A stretch of DNA of 64,000 nt from assembly GCF_010119245.1 (NCBI RefSeq), contig NZ_WNKG01000003.1, positions 124,001 to 188,000 of the forward strand, given 5' to 3'. Position 1 is the first letter of the stretch; every line of letters begins with the position of its first letter. A program made the translations under genes and the position numbers. Below the pieces are notes generated by a model, which saw nothing but the letters and a program-made list of their open reading frames with translations, did no database searches and had not been told where the DNA came from. The stretch comes from Cyclobacterium salsum. GTDB lineage: Bacteria > Bacteroidota > Bacteroidia > Cytophagales > Cyclobacteriaceae. Positions 61,754 through 64,000 of the stretch are shown here, one piece after another.

Positions 61754-63322
61754 TCAACAACTTTTATAAAATTGCCCTTTTCCCAATTTGCGTTCGATTT
61801 CTTTTGCGGTTTTGGTTATGGATAGTCCACCCAGATTGGTACATCTAAGGGTATTTGGGATGCTTTTACCCACTTCGTACATGGTTTCGATGACTTCGTC
61901 CAATGGAATAAGGTGATCGTAATCTGCAAGTGCCATGTTTGCGCAAGAAAGGGCATTGGAGGCAGCCATGACATTTTTATTAAGACAGGGCGCTTCAACC
62001 CTGTTTCCTATGGGATCACAGATCATGCCCAGCGAACTTTGCAGTGCCATGGAGGCCGCAGAAATGCTTTGGGTAAGCGTGCCCCCCGCCAGGTATACCA
62101 ATGCTGCCGCGCCCATGGATGAACCGGAACCACATTCGGCTTGACAACCACCCACCTCAGCGGCAAAGGTAGAATGTGCCGCAATAAACACCCCGATCAG
62201 GCCGGCAATCAGTAAGGCCTTTACCGTTTCCTCTTCCGACAAACCCAAGACATCGGAAAGACCCAAAACGGCACCGGGCATTGCGCCGCAGGAACCGGCC
62301 GTAGGGGCAGCCACGATCACTCCCATAGAGCTTTTTACCTCCATGATTGCAGAAACATACATAATGATGCGGTTGAGCACGTCCCCATCTACTAATTTTT
62401 TACTTTCCATCAGGGATTTAAATTTTACAGATTGGGGCCCCAGGATTCGGTCCTCGTAGTTGGTTCCTTTGATGCCTGTGCTGATAGCGTCTTTAAGGAT
62501 TTTTCGAATGGTATCCATTTTGGCCAATACCTCCGCCTCCGAAATGTTTCCCCGGATGCTTTCATACCGAACAGCCAGTTCCCATAGGGATAGCCCTTTG
62601 TCCTTATTATAGGCCAGCATTTCGTCACAGGTTATAAAAGGCACTTTTTGGTTTTTGGCAGTCAATACGGGCAAAACAGGCCGGATCTTTTTTACCCCGG
62701 ATACCACCTCCATCTGTTCCAACTCTTGAATAAGTGCCGCATCCGGAAATTGTTGTGCTTTGATTTCGATATAGGGCTGATTTCCGGAACGAAATTCCAG
62801 GCTATCGTAGCTCAGTTCATGTTGCAGGTAGTCCATGACCTGTTCCGGATGGGTAGTGTAAACCAATGTCAAAAAGCAGTCCCCTGCAAAAGATACCGGA
62901 GCCTGGTCTATTTCGATCACTTCGATCATTCCTCCCCCGGTGGAAATGGCTGTGAGTTGGTGGGTCTCCCAGGGGTTGGTCAGGGTGATTTTATAGGTAT
63001 TTGGATGATCGGCTTGGATGTCTCGGATGTTGATCTTCACCTGAATGCCCGCCGCTCCCAGGTGTTGCTCGGCCCGGACCAGGCGTTCATCGAAGGCTTC
63101 CCAGCCCAAAAATCCGCCGAATAATCCCATATCCGATCCCTGTTCTTTGTGCGTGGTTGCCAGGGAACCTTCCGGATCAAAATCGATTTCGATTGAAGAA
63201 ATACTCCCTTTCATCAGGTCATGGCCTATCCTGCCGATCCGCAGGGAAGCGGCACAATGGGAACTGGAAGGGCCTCTCATGACAGGGCCTACTACATCAT
63301 TAAATATACTTGGAAAATTCAT
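61754..63322 (-). CDS. L-serine ammonia-lyase, iron-sulfur dependent, single chain
   Basis: The 522-residue protein has an N-terminal beta domain (SIFNDVVGPVMRGPSSSHCAASLRIGRI; SSSH near the start) and the catalytic alpha domain with the Cys motifs GSCGAMPG and GGCQAECGSGSSMGAAALV that hold a 4Fe-4S cluster; a third Cys lies in MICDPIGN. It deaminates L-serine to pyruvate and ammonia. Domains are fused in one chain as in E. coli SdaA. Confidence 0.93.
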   Translation of the reverse strand: MNFPSIFNDVVGPVMRGPSSSHCAASLRIGRIGHDLMKGSISSIEIDFDPEGSLATTHKEQGSDMGLFGGFLGWEAFDERLVRAEQHLGAAGIQVKINIRDIQADHPNTYKITLTNPWETHQLTAISTGGGMIEVIEIDQAPVSFAGDCFLTLVYTTHPEQVMDYLQHELSYDSLEFRSGNQPYIEIKAQQFPDAALIQELEQMEVVSGVKKIRPVLPVLTAKNQKVPFITCDEMLAYNKDKGLSLWELAVRYESIRGNISEAEVLAKMDTIRKILKDAISTGIKGTNYEDRILGPQSVKFKSLMESKKLVDGDVLNRIIMYVSAIMEVKSSMGVIVAAPTAGSCGAMPGAVLGLSDVLGLSEEETVKALLIAGLIGVFIAAHSTFAAEVGGCQAECGSGSSMGAAALVYLAGGTLTQSISAASMALQSSLGMICDPIGNRVEAPCLNKNVMAASNALSCANMALADYDHLIPLDEVIETMYEVGKSIPNTLRCTNLGGLSITKTAKEIERKLGKGQFYKSC

Positions 63323-63468
63323 CGTCTAATTAGTATTGGTTATTAGTTAAATGTAGTGGATTTTAAGCGAGTACTATTTTCAAATATTAGCTTTTGTGTA
63401 TACTATCTTAGCAATTTCGTTTTTATTTGTATGCTTTTTTGCTTTTTATCTGCAACTAGTCTAAATTA

Positions 63469-64000
63469 ATGCACTCGGAAACCAATGTTCATCTAATCAT
63501 GCAGCCGCTACATTTTAAAGTACCTCGATTAAAAGAAGAAACCATACGGGTGGAGTGTTGGGATTTGGATAATTTCTTTGAGCCCATTCACTACCACGAA
63601 GAATTTCAGATTACGCTGATTTTGGAGGGGGAGGGATCGTTGTTCGTTGCAGAAAGTGTCATTCCTTTCAAAAAGGGAGAAATATACCTATTTGGTAAAA
63701 ATTTACCTCATGTTTTCCGTAACAAAGATTTTTCCTTTGCGGGTGACATGCATCATAAAGCTAGAGCCATTTCGGTATTTTTTAATCAGGATGTACTCAA
63801 AAATGCCTTATGCGATATACCGGAAGCCTATGCGATACAGCGGTTGATTGATTTTTCGGTTTATGGGATTAAGATTTCTACAGTGGTACAGGCGCAAATC
63901 AGTGAGAAATTAAACCTGTTGCCAGAAAAAAATTCCTTTGAAAGGTTTTTGGGATTGCTGGATATTCTGGAATCGATTTCGAAGGATAATAATTTGAATT
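63469..64000 (+). CDS. AraC-family regulator, N-terminal part (cut by window edge)
   Basis: Reading from ATG 63469 gives 177 codons to the window end without a stop. Residues 11-170 form a cupin-type AraC arm (WDLDNFFEPIHYHEEFQITLILEGEGSLFV, the HYHEE metal-type motif, then ITLFGKNLPHVF-like block YLFGKNLPHVFRN). The helix-turn-helix domain lies beyond the window. It is probably an AraC transcriptional regulator; the start may also be Met11 at 63499. It is divergent from the serine dehydratase. Confidence 0.75.
   Translation, partial: MHSETNVHLIMQPLHFKVPRLKEETIRVECWDLDNFFEPIHYHEEFQITLILEGEGSLFVAESVIPFKKGEIYLFGKNLPHVFRNKDFSFAGDMHHKARAISVFFNQDVLKNALCDIPEAYAIQRLIDFSVYGIKISTVVQAQISEKLNLLPEKNSFERFLGLLDILESISKDNNLN

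Overview
The window reads as chromosomal DNA of a member of the phylum Bacteroidota, most likely a marine or soil Cytophagales-type bacterium. The signs are a SusC/SusD pair, a TonB receptor paired with a DUF4249 lipoprotein, three formylglycine-type sulfatases, DUF5916, DUF1593, DUF1080 and DUF4230 families, many lipoproteins, and at least one promoter of the Bacteroidota -7 type (TAnnTTTG). No rRNA, tRNA or CRISPR array was seen.

Layout. (1) 1-4.3 kb is a graveyard of broken genes around two intact ones. It holds a GNAT fragment, a truncated ASPIC/VCBS-type lipoprotein, a decayed group II intron maturase and a RES-type toxin remnant. The intact genes are a low-GC protein with two membrane segments and a phospholipase-D-like domain, and a beta-propeller glycosidase-like protein. 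(2) 4.4-13.6 kb encodes exported proteins: two glucose/sorbosone-dehydrogenase-like lipoproteins, a barrel/IPT-Kelch pair and a DUF5916 outer-membrane protein. (3) 13.7-20.9 kb is a six-gene minus-strand operon whose last five genes overlap one another. It encodes a 52-residue Ser-rich peptide too short for ordinary ORF calling, a protein kinase carrying a PqqD/RRE-like N-terminus, a C39-peptidase ABC exporter, an HlyD adaptor, a TolC channel and a PP2C phosphatase. It looks like a kinase-modified, exported peptide system and is the most unusual content here. (4) 21.3-24 kb has a small barrel protein, a tandem array of hairpin units and a sulfatase. (5) 24.4-39.6 kb is a polysaccharide-utilisation-like locus: SusC, SusD, two more sulfatases, a DUF1593 nucleoside-hydrolase-like protein, a TIM-barrel-like lipoprotein, a PAS histidine kinase and a sodium/solute symporter. 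(6) 39.9-43.2 kb is a TonB receptor/DUF4249 pair, followed by a cluster of REP-like palindromes. (7) 43.7-55.4 kb is mostly housekeeping: FadD, an acetyltransferase, DinB, a DnaQ-GIY-YIG fusion, an aldo/keto reductase, a sirtuin and an OmpA-family pair. (8) 56-60.7 kb has a giant HEAT/double-DUF1080 protein next to a Tat-type Gfo/Idh/MocA oxidoreductase, suggesting 3-keto-sugar chemistry. (9) 60.8-64 kb has three small proteins, a one-chain Fe-S serine dehydratase and the start of an AraC-family regulator cut by the window edge.

Working together. The sulfatases, SusCD, hydrolase-like proteins and symporter would desulfate, bind, cleave and import a sulfated glycan. The DUF1080/Gfo-Idh pair would act on keto-sugars. 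In the 13.7-20.9 kb operon the kinase could phosphorylate the xSS repeats of the peptide, the C39 exporter with HlyD and TolC could trim and export it, and PP2C could reverse or balance the modification. That scheme is inferred from domain content and gene order.
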